Shown: positions 1 through 8,937 of the stretch, one piece after another
How the letters are laid out: every line of letters begins with the position of its first letter
How positions within the stretch are numbered: position 1 is the first letter of the stretch
DNA from: CAUZIB01 sp963663925
GTDB lineage: Bacteria > Acidobacteriota > Vicinamibacteria > Vicinamibacterales > UBA8438
DNA: 64,000 nucleotides
NCBI GenBank assembly: GCA_965237405.1
Contig: OZ250139.1
Span: 620,001-684,000, forward strand
Reading direction: 5' to 3'
Notes under the pieces: model-generated
Seen by the model: the letters and a program-made list of their open reading frames with translations, nothing else
Databases searched by the model: none
Told to the model about the DNA's origin: nothing
Made by a program: the position numbers and the translations under genes

Positions 1-1
1 C

Positions 2-577
2 TCGCAGCCGTACATGGTGCCTGCGGGCGCGCTGGAAGGATGGCCCGTCGAACTCGATCGACGGTCGGGTTCTGACGGCTTCCTACTGTCGCTTCGTCCA
101 CCGCCAGAGCTCGCGATGGGTCTGTTTAACCAGGTTTTCCGGCGCACGATGGAGTCGTATGCAGCACCCGCGAATCCTGCGATTGCACTGGTATCGCGTC
201 GCGAGTACAACGAGGCTCTGGCCGAGGTCGTTGGGCCCGATGAGCTGGTTGAGCTCGCCGAGCGCCATGGCCTTGCGGCGGTTACACTCGACCCTCAGTG
301 TATGGCGGTGCATCGGACGAGCGGCGGCCGAGAGCAGCGGTTGTTCTTTATGCTGTTCGACTTGCCGGCCTTCGGGCGATTCCGAGAAGCGGTTGTCGAG
401 CTCGTCATCGCTCAGGGCGGCGAGCGAGGTGGCGACGGCAAGGGGTTCGATCCAGCGGCGCTCGCCCCGGCTCTGCTCATTGCCGTATCCGATGCGCGCC
501 TCCTCGGGAAACAGGTGCCTCAGGAACAGCTCAGGCTCGACTGTGAAGCGCCCGTCCAGCTGGCCGATCAGAATTAG
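2..577 (+). CDS. Hypothetical protein, 5' end outside the window
   Basis: The frame is open from the first bases of the window, so the gene probably begins upstream; the first in-window ATG is at 14 and gives 187 residues. No signal peptide, membrane segment or catalytic motif is visible. The middle is a mixed hydrophobic/charged globular sequence rich in Ala, Leu and Glu, and the C-terminus ends in a short polar tail. It lies 35 bases before the cytochrome-like gene on the same strand and could be co-transcribed with it. I do not recognise the family. Coding is supported by length, GC-rich third positions and the lack of a better frame. Confidence 0.6.
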   Translation, partial: SQPYMVPAGALEGWPVELDRRSGSDGFLLSLRPPPELAMGLFNQVFRRTMESYAAPANPAIALVSRREYNEALAEVVGPDELVELAERHGLAAVTLDPQCMAVHRTSGGREQRLFFMLFDLPAFGRFREAVVELVIAQGGERGGDGKGFDPAALAPALLIAVSDARLLGKQVPQEQLRLDCEAPVQLADQN

Positions 578-612
578 GAGTATTTCTGGCTTGATGGGTG
601 TATAAATAGTGG

Positions 613-2982
613 ATGATTCACTGGGTGAAGATTGTCCTGCTGGTGCTCGCTGTCCTCGTTTGCAGCTCTGCCGCCCAAGCGCAAGCTCCTGGACGAGCTC
701 CTGCCCCTGAAGAGTCGCATCTTAGCCTGGTCAGCCAGTATTGCGTGTCCTGCCACAACAGCCGGACGAAAACGGCTGGATTGGAGCTCGATACTGTCAG
801 CGCCCAGTCACTCGATGAGAGCTGGGAAGCCTGGGAAAAGGTCGTCCGGAAGCTTCGGGCCAGGCAGATGCCGCCTCTGGGCGCGCGGCGGCCGGACGAA
901 GCGCTGTATACGGCTGCGCTCGGGTCGCTCGAAGGCGCGCTCGATCGCTTCGCGGACGCGAATCCCAATCCAGGCCGAACCGATACCTTCCGGCGCCTGA
1001 ACCGCACCGAATACCACAACGCCGTCCGCGACCTGCTCGCGCTCGACGTCAATGTTGCGGCGCTGCTGCCCGGTGACTCGTCTAGCTACGGTTTCGACAA
1101 CATCACGGTCGGCGATCTTTCGCCGACCCTGATGGAACGCTACGTGACGGCGGCCGAGAAGATCAGTCGGCTGGCCGTCGGTCGCGCCGGGCGGGCGCCA
1201 GACGCCACGACGATCCGGATCCGGCCGGACCTAACCCAAGAACAGCACTTCGAGGGGTTTCCGATCGGCACGCGAGGCGGAACCCAGGTTCCGTACACGT
1301 TTCTGGCCGACGGCAACTACGAGATCTCGCTCCGCTTGGCGCGCGACCGGAACGAGCATGTCGAGGGTTTGACCGAGATCCACGAGCTCGAGTTACTACT
1401 AGACGGCGAGCGTGTCCATGTCTTCACCGTGAAGCCGGCGCCGATTATCGAAGAGCATGCGGCAAACTACCAGCCGTCCCATGACAACCTCGACGATCAC
1501 CTCAAGGTTCGCATTCCGGTGAGCGCTGGCCCCCATGTGCTCAGCGTCACGTTTCTGAAGAAGCCGTCGCTGTTGCTTGAGACCGCGCGTCAGCCGTACG
1601 AGGCGCACTTTAACTATTATCGGCATCCCCGCGTCCAGCCCGCGATCTACGAGGTTGCCATCGTTGGTCCGTACGATACGACTGGTCCTGGCGACACACC
1701 CAGCCGCCGCCGGATCTTTGAATGCCCGGGCAAAGACAACGCCTGTGCTGAAAAAATCTTGTCGACGCTGATGCGCAGGGCCTATCGGCGTCCCATGACC
1801 GTTCAGGATCTCGAGAGACCGTTGGAGCTCTACAGCGCGGCGCGCGCCGACGGCGACTTCGAGGCCGGCATCGAGATGGGGTTGGCCGCGATCCTCGTGA
1901 GTCCCGAGTTTCTCTTCCGTATCGAGCAGGACCCCAGCGGTCTGGCGTCCGACACTCCATACCGCATTGGCGATCTGGCGCTGGCGTCGCGCCTGTCATT
2001 CTTCCTCTGGAGCAGCATCCCGGACGACGAGTTACTGGAGGTTGCTGCCCGTGGGGATCTGAGTAAACCGGACGTGCTCGAGCACCAGGCACGCCGGATG
2101 CTCGCGGATCCACGTTCGAGCAACCTGGTGTCAAATTTCGCCTCACAGTGGCTCCACCTGCGCAACCTGGATTCGTTCTCGCCAGATATGCGGATCTTTC
2201 CGGGCTTCGACGACAATCTTCGGCAAGCGTTTCGGGAGGAGACGGAGCTCTTTTTCGATAGCATCATGCGCGAGGACCGCAGTGTGCTTGATCTGCTCCG
2301 GGCGGACTACACGTTCTTGAACGAGCGCCTCGCCAAGCACTACGGCATCCCGCACGTGTACGGTAGCCGCTTTCGTCGCGTGACGTTTAATGACGAGAGT
2401 ACGCGGGGCGGACTACTGAGTCACGGTAGCGTGCTGGCGGTGACGTCCTATGCCACTCGCACGTCGCCAGTTATCCGAGGTAAGTGGATTCTTGACAACA
2501 TCCTAGGCATTCCACCGCCGCCACCGCCGTCCAACGTTCCAGAGCTGGAAGAGACGAAGACGAGTGGCCAGCGATTGTCGATGCGCGATCGGCTCGCAGC
2601 CCATCGTGCCAACCCGGTCTGTGCCAGCTGTCACAAGCAGATGGACCCGGTTGGTTTCGCGCTTGAGAACTACGATGCGATTGGCCGATGGAGAATTGCT
2701 GAGGCCGGCGTACCGATTGACGCGTCGGGCACCTTGTTCGACGGCACGGAGTTCGGCAACGCAGCCGATCTCGAGGCCGCGCTCCTTCGTCGCCCGGACC
2801 TGTTCGTCAACACGATGGTCGAGAAGCTGTTGGTGTTTGCGACGGGGCGGGGCGTGGAGTACTACGACGGCCCTGCGGTCCGGAAGATCCTCAGAGAGGC
2901 CGAGGCCGAGGACTATCGATTCTCGTCGCTCGTGTTGGGGGTCGTCAAGAGCACGCCGTTCCAGATGAGGAGAGCATCATGA
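613..2982 (+). CDS. DUF1592/DUF1588/DUF1585 planctomycete-type cytochrome c domain protein
   Basis: A 789-residue exported protein with signal peptide at residues 1-24. A CVSCHN haem-binding motif (44-48) opens the planctomycete-type cytochrome c domain. The DUF1587, DUF1592 and DUF1588 blocks follow in the usual family order. A second CxxCH motif (CASCH, about 670-674) is followed by MDPVGFALENYD, typical of DUF1588, and the DUF1585 C-terminus ends the protein. Length and architecture match the family. Its stop overlaps the DUF1552 start (ATGA), so the two are translationally coupled. These pairs are common in Planctomycetota, Verrucomicrobiota and Acidobacteriota. Their substrate is unknown; periplasmic electron transfer or oxidation is an inference. 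Confidence 0.92.
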   Translation: MIHWVKIVLLVLAVLVCSSAAQAQAPGRAPAPEESHLSLVSQYCVSCHNSRTKTAGLELDTVSAQSLDESWEAWEKVVRKLRARQMPPLGARRPDEALYTAALGSLEGALDRFADANPNPGRTDTFRRLNRTEYHNAVRDLLALDVNVAALLPGDSSSYGFDNITVGDLSPTLMERYVTAAEKISRLAVGRAGRAPDATTIRIRPDLTQEQHFEGFPIGTRGGTQVPYTFLADGNYEISLRLARDRNEHVEGLTEIHELELLLDGERVHVFTVKPAPIIEEHAANYQPSHDNLDDHLKVRIPVSAGPHVLSVTFLKKPSLLLETARQPYEAHFNYYRHPRVQPAIYEVAIVGPYDTTGPGDTPSRRRIFECPGKDNACAEKILSTLMRRAYRRPMTVQDLERPLELYSAARADGDFEAGIEMGLAAILVSPEFLFRIEQDPSGLASDTPYRIGDLALASRLSFFLWSSIPDDELLEVAARGDLSKPDVLEHQARRMLADPRSSNLVSNFASQWLHLRNLDSFSPDMRIFPGFDDNLRQAFREETELFFDSIMREDRSVLDLLRADYTFLNERLAKHYGIPHVYGSRFRRVTFNDESTRGGLLSHGSVLAVTSYATRTSPVIRGKWILDNILGIPPPPPPSNVPELEETKTSGQRLSMRDRLAAHRANPVCASCHKQMDPVGFALENYDAIGRWRIAEAGVPIDASGTLFDGTEFGNAADLEAALLRRPDLFVNTMVEKLLVFATGRGVEYYDGPAVRKILREAEAEDYRFSSLVLGVVKSTPFQMRRAS

Positions 2983-4328
2983 TCATTTCGAAGAAGGCAC
3001 TACCGCGGCGGACGTTTCTCAGGGGCGTTGGTGCCGCCGTAGCGCTGCCCTTGCTGGATGCCATGGTGCCGTCGATGACGGCGCTGGCGCGGACGCCGGC
3101 CAGCCCGGTGCGCCGTCTGGGCTTCGTCTACATCCCGATGGGATCAGACATCGCGCGATGGACGCCTCCTGTGGAGAGTGGTGCGCTGACCCAGCTGTCG
3201 CCGAGCCTCAGCCCGCTGGTGCCGGTGCAGAATCGGATCACGGTTGTCAGCAATCTGGAGCTGAAGAACTCCTACCCCGGCACCCATGCCACGTCCAACG
3301 CCGGTTTTCTGAGCGCGGCCAAGGCGAAGTGGACCGAGAGCTCCGACTACTATCTCGGCACGACCGTCGATCAGATTGCCGCGCAGAAGATCGGCCAGGA
3401 AACCCAGCTGCCGTCGCTTGAGCTGGCGATGGATCTGATGGAAATGGTCGGGCAGTGCGACAACGGATACGCCTGCGTCTACCAGAACAACTTGTCCTGG
3501 TCGTCGCCGACGACGCCGCTTCCGGCTGAGGCGCATCCGCGGGTCGTCTTCGAGCGCCTCTTCGGCGATGGCGGCGGGCCCGTTGAGCGGCGCGCCGCGT
3601 TGTCGCGGCGGGCCAGCCTACTCGACTGGGTGCGTGACGACATTGCGCGGCTGCAGCGCCAGCTCGGTCCAGAGGATCGGGTGAAGGTGAGCCAGTATCT
3701 GGACAGCGTTCGGGAAGTCGAGCGGCGCATTCAGAGGGCGGAGGCTGAGGTCGACGAGAACCTGCTGCCCGATCTGGATCGTCCGATTGGGGTGCCGGCG
3801 GCTTACTCTGCACACGTTCGATTGATGTTCGACCTGCAGGCGTTGGCCCTGCAGGGGGACGTCACCAGGGTGATCACGTTCCAGCTCGCTCGCGAGTCGA
3901 GCAACCGGACCTATACTGAGGTCGGAGTGTCCGATCCGCACCACCCGACGTCGCATCATGGCAACGACCTGGAGAAGCTGGCCATGCTGGCCAAGATTAA
4001 TCAGTTCCACGTGTCGCTGTTCGCGTACTTCCTTGAGAAACTGAAGGGGATTCCGGACGGCGACGGTTCGCTCCTGGATCACACGCTCTACTTGTATGGC
4101 AGCGGGATGGGCAATTCCAACGTGCACGACCACGTCAACCTACCGATCGTCGTCGCCGGCGGCGGTGGGGGCGTGGCTCGTGGCGGACGCCACATCAAGT
4201 ATGCGGAACCGGAGCCGATGGCGAATCTGCACCTGACGCTGCTCGACAGCGTGGGCGTCGAGCTCGATTCGTTCGCCGATAGCACGGGAACGATCGATAA
4301 GCTCCTCAAGCCGATTTCGCTGGCGTGA
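2979..4328 (+). CDS. DUF1552 domain protein, Tat-exported
   Basis: A 449-residue protein whose N-terminus has a twin-arginine signal (RRTFLRG, residues 10-16, then a hydrophobic stretch), so export in folded form is likely. The body matches the DUF1552 family that almost always sits directly after DUF1592 genes, including the HHGND segment and the C-terminal YGSGMGNSNVHDH block that resembles metal-ligand clusters. The start is ATG overlapping the previous stop by four bases. The next gene, an ankyrin protein, starts about 20 bases after this stop. Biochemical function is unknown. The conserved pairing suggests it acts with the haem protein in the cell envelope. Confidence 0.92.
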   Translation: MIISKKALPRRTFLRGVGAAVALPLLDAMVPSMTALARTPASPVRRLGFVYIPMGSDIARWTPPVESGALTQLSPSLSPLVPVQNRITVVSNLELKNSYPGTHATSNAGFLSAAKAKWTESSDYYLGTTVDQIAAQKIGQETQLPSLELAMDLMEMVGQCDNGYACVYQNNLSWSSPTTPLPAEAHPRVVFERLFGDGGGPVERRAALSRRASLLDWVRDDIARLQRQLGPEDRVKVSQYLDSVREVERRIQRAEAEVDENLLPDLDRPIGVPAAYSAHVRLMFDLQALALQGDVTRVITFQLARESSNRTYTEVGVSDPHHPTSHHGNDLEKLAMLAKINQFHVSLFAYFLEKLKGIPDGDGSLLDHTLYLYGSGMGNSNVHDHVNLPIVVAGGGGGVARGGRHIKYAEPEPMANLHLTLLDSVGVELDSFADSTGTIDKLLKPISLA

Positions 4329-4348
4329 CGAACGGAGAGTCGCAGTCT

Positions 4349-5932
4349 ATGTCGCTCAAGCAGCTAGCCCAGCTCGTACGGTCCTCGGCTGTGACGGTCA
4401 TGTCGGTCGTGGCGCTGTTCGCCTGGGCACCGCTGGTCGCCAGCGCGGCCGACGCGCCGCTGGCGGATGCCGTCCAGCGAATGGACCGCACAGCCGTCGA
4501 GAGCCTGCTCCAGCGGTCGGTGGACGTGAACCTTCCGCAGGTCGACGGGATAACCGCGCTGCATTGGGCCGCGTACCACGATGAGGTGAAGCTGGCGGAG
4601 ACGCTCCTTCAGGCCGGCGCTGACGCCACAGCATTGAGCCGCTACGGCGTGACGCCGCTCTCGCTGGCCTGCACGAACGGCAACGTGGTCATGGTCGAGT
4701 TGTTCCTCGACGCCGGGGCAGACCCGAACACATCGCTGCCGGGGGGGGAAACGGTCGTGATGACGGCGGCACGAACCGGGCAGGTCGGTGCCGTGCGAGC
4801 GCTGCTGGCCCGAGGCGCGGATGCGCACGCCAAGGAAGACCGACGTGGTCAGACCGCGCTCATGTGGGCGGCGGCGGAAGGCCATACGGCGGTTGTCGAG
4901 GTCCTGCTCGAGATTGGTGCCGACTTCCGAACGCCGCTCGAGTCCGGGTTTACGCCGCTGCTGTTCGCCGTGCGGGAAGGCCGAATCGACGTCGTGCGAG
5001 CCTTACTCGCGGCTGGCGCGGACGTCAACACGACGGTGCAATACACGGGCGAGAGCGAGTCCGTCCCCGGCGGACGCATGTTGCCGAAGGGCGCGAGCCC
5101 CGTGCTGGTGGCGGTGATGAATGCGCACTTCGAGCTGGCGGCTATGCTGCTGGATGCTGATGCAGATCCGAATGCCGCCGAGCCCGGGTACACCATGCTG
5201 CATGCAGTGGCGAAGGTCCGCAAGCCTGGGGTTGGCGACAACAACCCGGCGCCCGACGGGTCCGGATCGATGACCAGCCTCGAGTTCGTTCGAAAGCTGG
5301 CGGCGCATGGCGCCGACGTCAACGCGAGGATGACTAGACGGGCCAACCTGAACAACACCCGTTTTAACGAAAAGGGCGCAACGCCGTTCATGCTGGCGGC
5401 GCTGACGGCCGACGCTGGCTACATGAAGACGCTGGTCGAGCTCGGGGCCGATCCGGAGTTACGGAACGACGAGAACAGCACGGCGCTCATGGCGGCGGCC
5501 GGGCTGGGCACACGGTCGCCGGGCGAGGACGCCGGGACCGAGGCGGAAGTGCTCGAGGCGATGCAGGTCGCGCTGGAGCTCGGAGCCGACGTGAACGCGG
5601 TCGACAACAACTTCGAAACGCCCATGCATGGCGCGGCGTACAAGAACCTGCCCAAGGCGGTAGAGTTCCTGGCCGAGCACGGCGCCGACATCGAGATCTG
5701 GAATCAGCAAAATAAGTTTGGTTGGACGCCGCTGACGATCGCGCGCGGATATCGATTCGGGAACTTCAAGCCTTCCCCGGTCACCGAGGCCGTTGTGGAA
5801 CGTGTGATGCTCGCCGCCGGTGTGGCGCTGCCGATCGAGGAAGAAGAGAAGGCCGAGAGCGTCGATATCTACGCGCCACGGCGGCCCAAGCCTCCCACGA
5901 CTCCGCCTGCCGTCCAGAAGCCTCTCCGCTGA
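4349..5932 (+). CDS. Exported ankyrin-repeat protein
   Basis: The chosen start is the ATG at 4349, preceded by GGAGAG nine bases away. A GTG at 4325 overlapping the previous stop is possible but has no ribosome site. The 527-residue product has a signal peptide ending near ASAADAP, then about eleven to twelve ankyrin repeats with the usual TALHWAA/TPLxxA and LLxxGADxN signatures, and a Pro-rich tail. It is the third gene of the DUF1592-DUF1552-ankyrin operon. Ankyrin repeats bind proteins, so a periplasmic scaffold or partner for the first two gene products is the natural inference. No catalytic domain is visible. Confidence 0.92.
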   Translation: MSLKQLAQLVRSSAVTVMSVVALFAWAPLVASAADAPLADAVQRMDRTAVESLLQRSVDVNLPQVDGITALHWAAYHDEVKLAETLLQAGADATALSRYGVTPLSLACTNGNVVMVELFLDAGADPNTSLPGGETVVMTAARTGQVGAVRALLARGADAHAKEDRRGQTALMWAAAEGHTAVVEVLLEIGADFRTPLESGFTPLLFAVREGRIDVVRALLAAGADVNTTVQYTGESESVPGGRMLPKGASPVLVAVMNAHFELAAMLLDADADPNAAEPGYTMLHAVAKVRKPGVGDNNPAPDGSGSMTSLEFVRKLAAHGADVNARMTRRANLNNTRFNEKGATPFMLAALTADAGYMKTLVELGADPELRNDENSTALMAAAGLGTRSPGEDAGTEAEVLEAMQVALELGADVNAVDNNFETPMHGAAYKNLPKAVEFLAEHGADIEIWNQQNKFGWTPLTIARGYRFGNFKPSPVTEAVVERVMLAAGVALPIEEEEKAESVDIYAPRRPKPPTTPPAVQKPLR

Positions 5933-5997
5933 TTTTGCAGAGCGCGCCGCGCCCGCTCATAACCTGGATGGACGTTCGGCGCGACCCGCTGGGTCGT

Positions 5998-6337
5998 CCT
6001 CGTAGCCCAGGCAATACAAGATTGGACAGAGCCCGAAGCCCAGTCATTAGCAGTAAGTTGATCCACAGCGTTTGGTAGGGCAGCCACACCGGCGGCGGGC
6101 TTCCGATCAGCCACGAACCGATCCCGACGAGCAGGTAGAAGATCGACAGCGCGTACAGAAAGATGGCGGCCAGCGAGCGCCACAACCGTCTGGGCCCAGC
6201 GTCAACACTGTCGGCAGCGTCCGACCGGCGAGGAAGTACTCTTCGAGGCTCTTTGACGCTTGGCGTCGATTGCTGAAGCCGACGCTTACGGCATAGACGA
6301 TAAAGGCGATGATAATCAGTACGTTGATAATGCTCAC
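5998..6337 (-). pseudogene. Sodium:solute symporter remnant with large internal deletion
   Basis: Reading on the minus strand from 6337, the first 40 residues (INVLIIIAFIVYAVSVG, then SLEEYFLAGRTLP) match the N-terminus of SSS-family transporters. After a frame change near 6185 the sequence continues as a typical SSS C-terminal helix and tail (GIGSWLIGSPPPVWLPYQ). The roughly 500 residues between are missing, so only about 115 codons of the normal 550-600 remain. The decayed tail runs up to the ankyrin gene on the opposite strand. This is a clear gene relic and accounts for most of the gap between 5933 and 6450. Confidence 0.75.
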
Positions 6338-6450
6338 GGGTGTTCGTCGAAGGGATGAAGTTTGTGTAGCCTATCCTCCGATTGGCCGATGCGGCACTTT
6401 AAGGTAGAGTTACCCTACTGATTCCAGACACCGTCCTTCGGAGGGCACCG

Positions 6451-7455
6451 ATGACAACAGCCATGTTTCGTTCCGTTGCCGGGGTCATGTTCGCGCTTGC
6501 CATCGTTGCGTGGGGGATGGTCGTGTGCGACGTCTTCTCGCAGTCTGGGCCTTCGACACACGAGCCGATCACGGTTGAGCAGTTCGACCAGTGGATGGAG
6601 GAGTACTCGAACTGGGGACGCTGGGGCGAGGACGACCAGCGCGGGGCCGCGAACCTGATGACCGATGCCAAGCGGTTGGAGGCGGCGGCGCTCATCCAGA
6701 CCGGGACGACCGTGTCGCTCGCGAACGACTTCGTCACCGAGAAAGCGGTGGACGTGCCGGAGCCCTATCGGCTACAGATGCGGATCAGTCAGGAGGGTCA
6801 GAATTCCGGCGACCGGATCGACATCGATTTTCACGGGGTGGCCTTCTCGCACCTCGACGCACTCTGCCACGTGTTCTACAAGGACAAGATCTTCAACGGC
6901 TTTGATTTTCGGGATGTCGTCACCGACGACGGGTGCTCCCGGATGGACACAACCGCGATGAAGGACGGTCTGGTCACGCGCGCTGTCCTGGTCGACATGC
7001 CGCGGCTCAAGGGCGTGCCGTACCTGGAAGCGGGAACCAAGCTGTACCGGGAGGACATCGAGATGTGGGAGAAGTATGCGGGCGTCACGCTGGGCCCTGG
7101 CGACGCTCTGCTGCTGCGAACTGGTCGCTGGGCACGTAGGGCAGACGAAGGTCCGTCACGGGAGTTGTCTGGGTGGGATGCCACTGTGATGCCGTTTCTG
7201 GCCGAACGGGACATTGCGCTTCTCGGTGCCGATGCCGTGCATGAGGCTCCCGGCAGTGTACCCGGCCTCGGCTTCAACCCGATCCACCGGTACGCGATCG
7301 TCGCCCGGGGGATGAACCTGCTCGATAACCTCAACCTCGACGATGCCGCCGAGACCGCCGCTCGGCTAAACCGCTGGGAGTTTATGCTCGTCGTGGCACC
7401 GGTTCGGGTCGCGGGCGGGACGGGCTCGCCGGTGAACCCGATCGCGATCTTCTGA
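6451..7455 (+). CDS. Cyclase family protein (kynurenine formamidase-like), exported
   Basis: A 334-residue protein beginning at ATG 6451 behind GGAGGG. A hydrophobic signal sequence covers about residues 5-30. The body is the cyclase/kynurenine-formamidase fold. The metal-site block HGVAFSHLDALCHV corresponds to the HGTHxDxPxH signature, and a downstream GADAVHEAPG segment supplies the second His/Glu region. Family members hydrolyse amides or lactones with a divalent metal. A secreted form is unusual against the cytosolic tryptophan-pathway enzyme and suggests action on an external aromatic or cyclic substrate (inference). It is monocistronic or leads the SMP-30 set downstream. Confidence 0.88.
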   Translation: MTTAMFRSVAGVMFALAIVAWGMVVCDVFSQSGPSTHEPITVEQFDQWMEEYSNWGRWGEDDQRGAANLMTDAKRLEAAALIQTGTTVSLANDFVTEKAVDVPEPYRLQMRISQEGQNSGDRIDIDFHGVAFSHLDALCHVFYKDKIFNGFDFRDVVTDDGCSRMDTTAMKDGLVTRAVLVDMPRLKGVPYLEAGTKLYREDIEMWEKYAGVTLGPGDALLLRTGRWARRADEGPSRELSGWDATVMPFLAERDIALLGADAVHEAPGSVPGLGFNPIHRYAIVARGMNLLDNLNLDDAAETAARLNRWEFMLVVAPVRVAGGTGSPVNPIAIF

Positions 7456-7497
7456 CCTGCCGCTTTCGCTTAGAATGGTCCCCGGTGGAGCTGCCAC

Positions 7498-7714
7498 ATG
7501 GTTGAGCAGAACAAAGCCATGCGTCGCTTTTGCGACCTTCAATACAGGGAGGACTGACCTAATTGACGAGCTTTGTGCACCAAACTGTGTGGAGGATGAA
7601 GAGTGTCCGGGTGTGACGTCCGACACGGCTGGGATGATGGAGCAGTTGGGCAGACGGTCGCCGGTCGAGCTGAGTCGACGCACGTGGGCGACTGCGTGCC
7701 GAAAAGGTTCATGA
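7498..7714 (+). pseudogene. SnoaL-like / ester cyclase fragment, frameshifted
   Basis: ATG 7498 follows GGTGGAG and reads MVEQNKAMRRFCD, a typical SnoaL/NTF2-like N-terminus. The frame then closes at a TGA near 7557. The neighbouring frame carries on with FNTGRTDLIDELCAPNCVE, which is the next block of the same fold, so one frameshift near 7540 separates them. Only about 65 residues of the usual 130-150 remain before similarity ends. The TGA arises from the shift and is not a selenocysteine candidate. Confidence 0.6.
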
Positions 7715-7839
7715 GAGTCATCGCATGTGCGTTTATCCTCTTATATGCCGCGCAGGCGACGGCGTCGGGCGACCGCGGCTTCTTGCCGCTGACAAATTTC
7801 GAGCGCACGCGTCTCGTCGAGCTGCCCGCCGGGCCCTGA
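7711..7839 (+). CDS. Very short exported ORF, possibly a gene relic
   Basis: ATG 7711 follows an AAAAGG site and encodes 42 residues: a credible signal peptide (MRVIACAFILLYAAQATASG) and then 22 residues ending in LVELPAGP. It could be a small secreted peptide, but given the decayed gene immediately upstream it is more likely the N-terminal remnant of a lost exported protein. No family is recognised. Confidence 0.25.
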   Translation: MRVIACAFILLYAAQATASGDRGFLPLTNFERTRLVELPAGP

Positions 7840-7893
7840 ATCAAGGACAGCCGCACCGACGCATCTGGTCAGTGTGACTAAAGAGGTGACTTT

Positions 7894-8913
7894 ATGACTC
7901 GACGCCTTCGGCATCTCGTCATACTTTTGGTGGTGGTCTCGCTCTCGGCAGTCTGCTCGCAGGGGCAGGAGTTACCGGACATGAAAGTCACCATGATGCC
8001 GGCGCCGGCCGCCGATGCGGCCTCGGAACGAAGCGTTGGGGTGGCCGCGACCGTCGCGTTTACGGAGGGACCGACGGTCGATGCCGATGGAAACGTCTTC
8101 TTTACCGATCTGCGGAACAGCCGGATCATGAGACTGTCGACCGACGGCGAACTCACGACCTTCCGTCAACCTAGCAACCGGGCGAACGGGCTGATCTTCG
8201 ACAGCCAGTGGCGGCTGTTGGCATGCGAGGGGGGCGACGGTGACGGCCTCCTGCCGCGCGTCACGCGGACCGACATGGAGACCGGCGAGCTCGAAGTCGT
8301 GGCGGACAGCTACGAGGGTAAGCAGCTCCATCAGCCGAACGACATAACGATCGACGGGCGCGGGCGGATCTATTTCACCGATCGACCGGGTCCGAACTCC
8401 AGGTCCGATCAGACCGGCCTGCATGGCGTGTACCGGGTTGATCCCGACGGCACAATCGATCGAATTTTGACCGAGCCGGAGATCGAACGGCCCAACGGCA
8501 TCGTCATCTCGCCCGACGACCGAACGCTCTACCTGATCGAAGCGAGTCAGGTCGAGGGTGGCGCGCGCATGATTCGCGCGTACGACCTGAGCGACGAGGG
8601 CACGGTTAGCAACATGCACGTGTTCCATAATTTCTATCCAGGTCGAAGCGGCGACGGGATGACGATTGATAGCGAGGGTAATCTCTACGTGGCTGCCGGT
8701 CTCCATCGGCTGCGCGGAACGGGCGAGACGCTCGACACGCCTTGCGGTGTCCACGTTTTCTCGCCGGAGGGCGAGCTCATTGAGCTCATTCCGATTCCCG
8801 AAGACACGATTACCAACTGCGCCTTCGGTGGAGCAGATCTCAAGACGCTCTACGTGACCGCGGGCAAGACGCTGTTTCAGGTTAAAACCGATATCACCGG
8901 AACTCGGCGCTAG
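7894..8913 (+). CDS. SMP-30/gluconolactonase/LRE family protein, exported
   Basis: A 339-residue protein with signal peptide at residues 1-25. A six-bladed beta-propeller of the SMP-30 family follows. Family marks include VAFTEGPTVDADGNVFFTD (metal-site Glu), QPNDITIDGRGRIYFTD, RPNGIVISPDDRTLY and the Asp of GDGMTIDSEGNLY. Enzymes of the family are calcium- or zinc-dependent lactonases acting on sugar lactones. The periplasmic location fits oxidation of sugars by PQQ enzymes followed by lactone opening. A second, diverged SMP-30 gene lies at 42046, so the strain carries at least two. Confidence 0.9.
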   Translation: MTRRLRHLVILLVVVSLSAVCSQGQELPDMKVTMMPAPAADAASERSVGVAATVAFTEGPTVDADGNVFFTDLRNSRIMRLSTDGELTTFRQPSNRANGLIFDSQWRLLACEGGDGDGLLPRVTRTDMETGELEVVADSYEGKQLHQPNDITIDGRGRIYFTDRPGPNSRSDQTGLHGVYRVDPDGTIDRILTEPEIERPNGIVISPDDRTLYLIEASQVEGGARMIRAYDLSDEGTVSNMHVFHNFYPGRSGDGMTIDSEGNLYVAAGLHRLRGTGETLDTPCGVHVFSPEGELIELIPIPEDTITNCAFGGADLKTLYVTAGKTLFQVKTDITGTRR

Positions 8914-8937
8914 GCAATCGAGATCAGAGGCCTAGAA

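Noticed and set aside
1610..2146. Long minus-strand frame inside the DUF1592 gene
   Set aside because: Arg/Pro-rich antisense shadow typical of GC-rich genes; no start site or family signal.
7498..7560. UGA in the SnoaL-like fragment as a third selenocysteine site
   Set aside because: The frame beyond the UGA is not family-like; similarity resumes in a different frame, so this is a frameshift.
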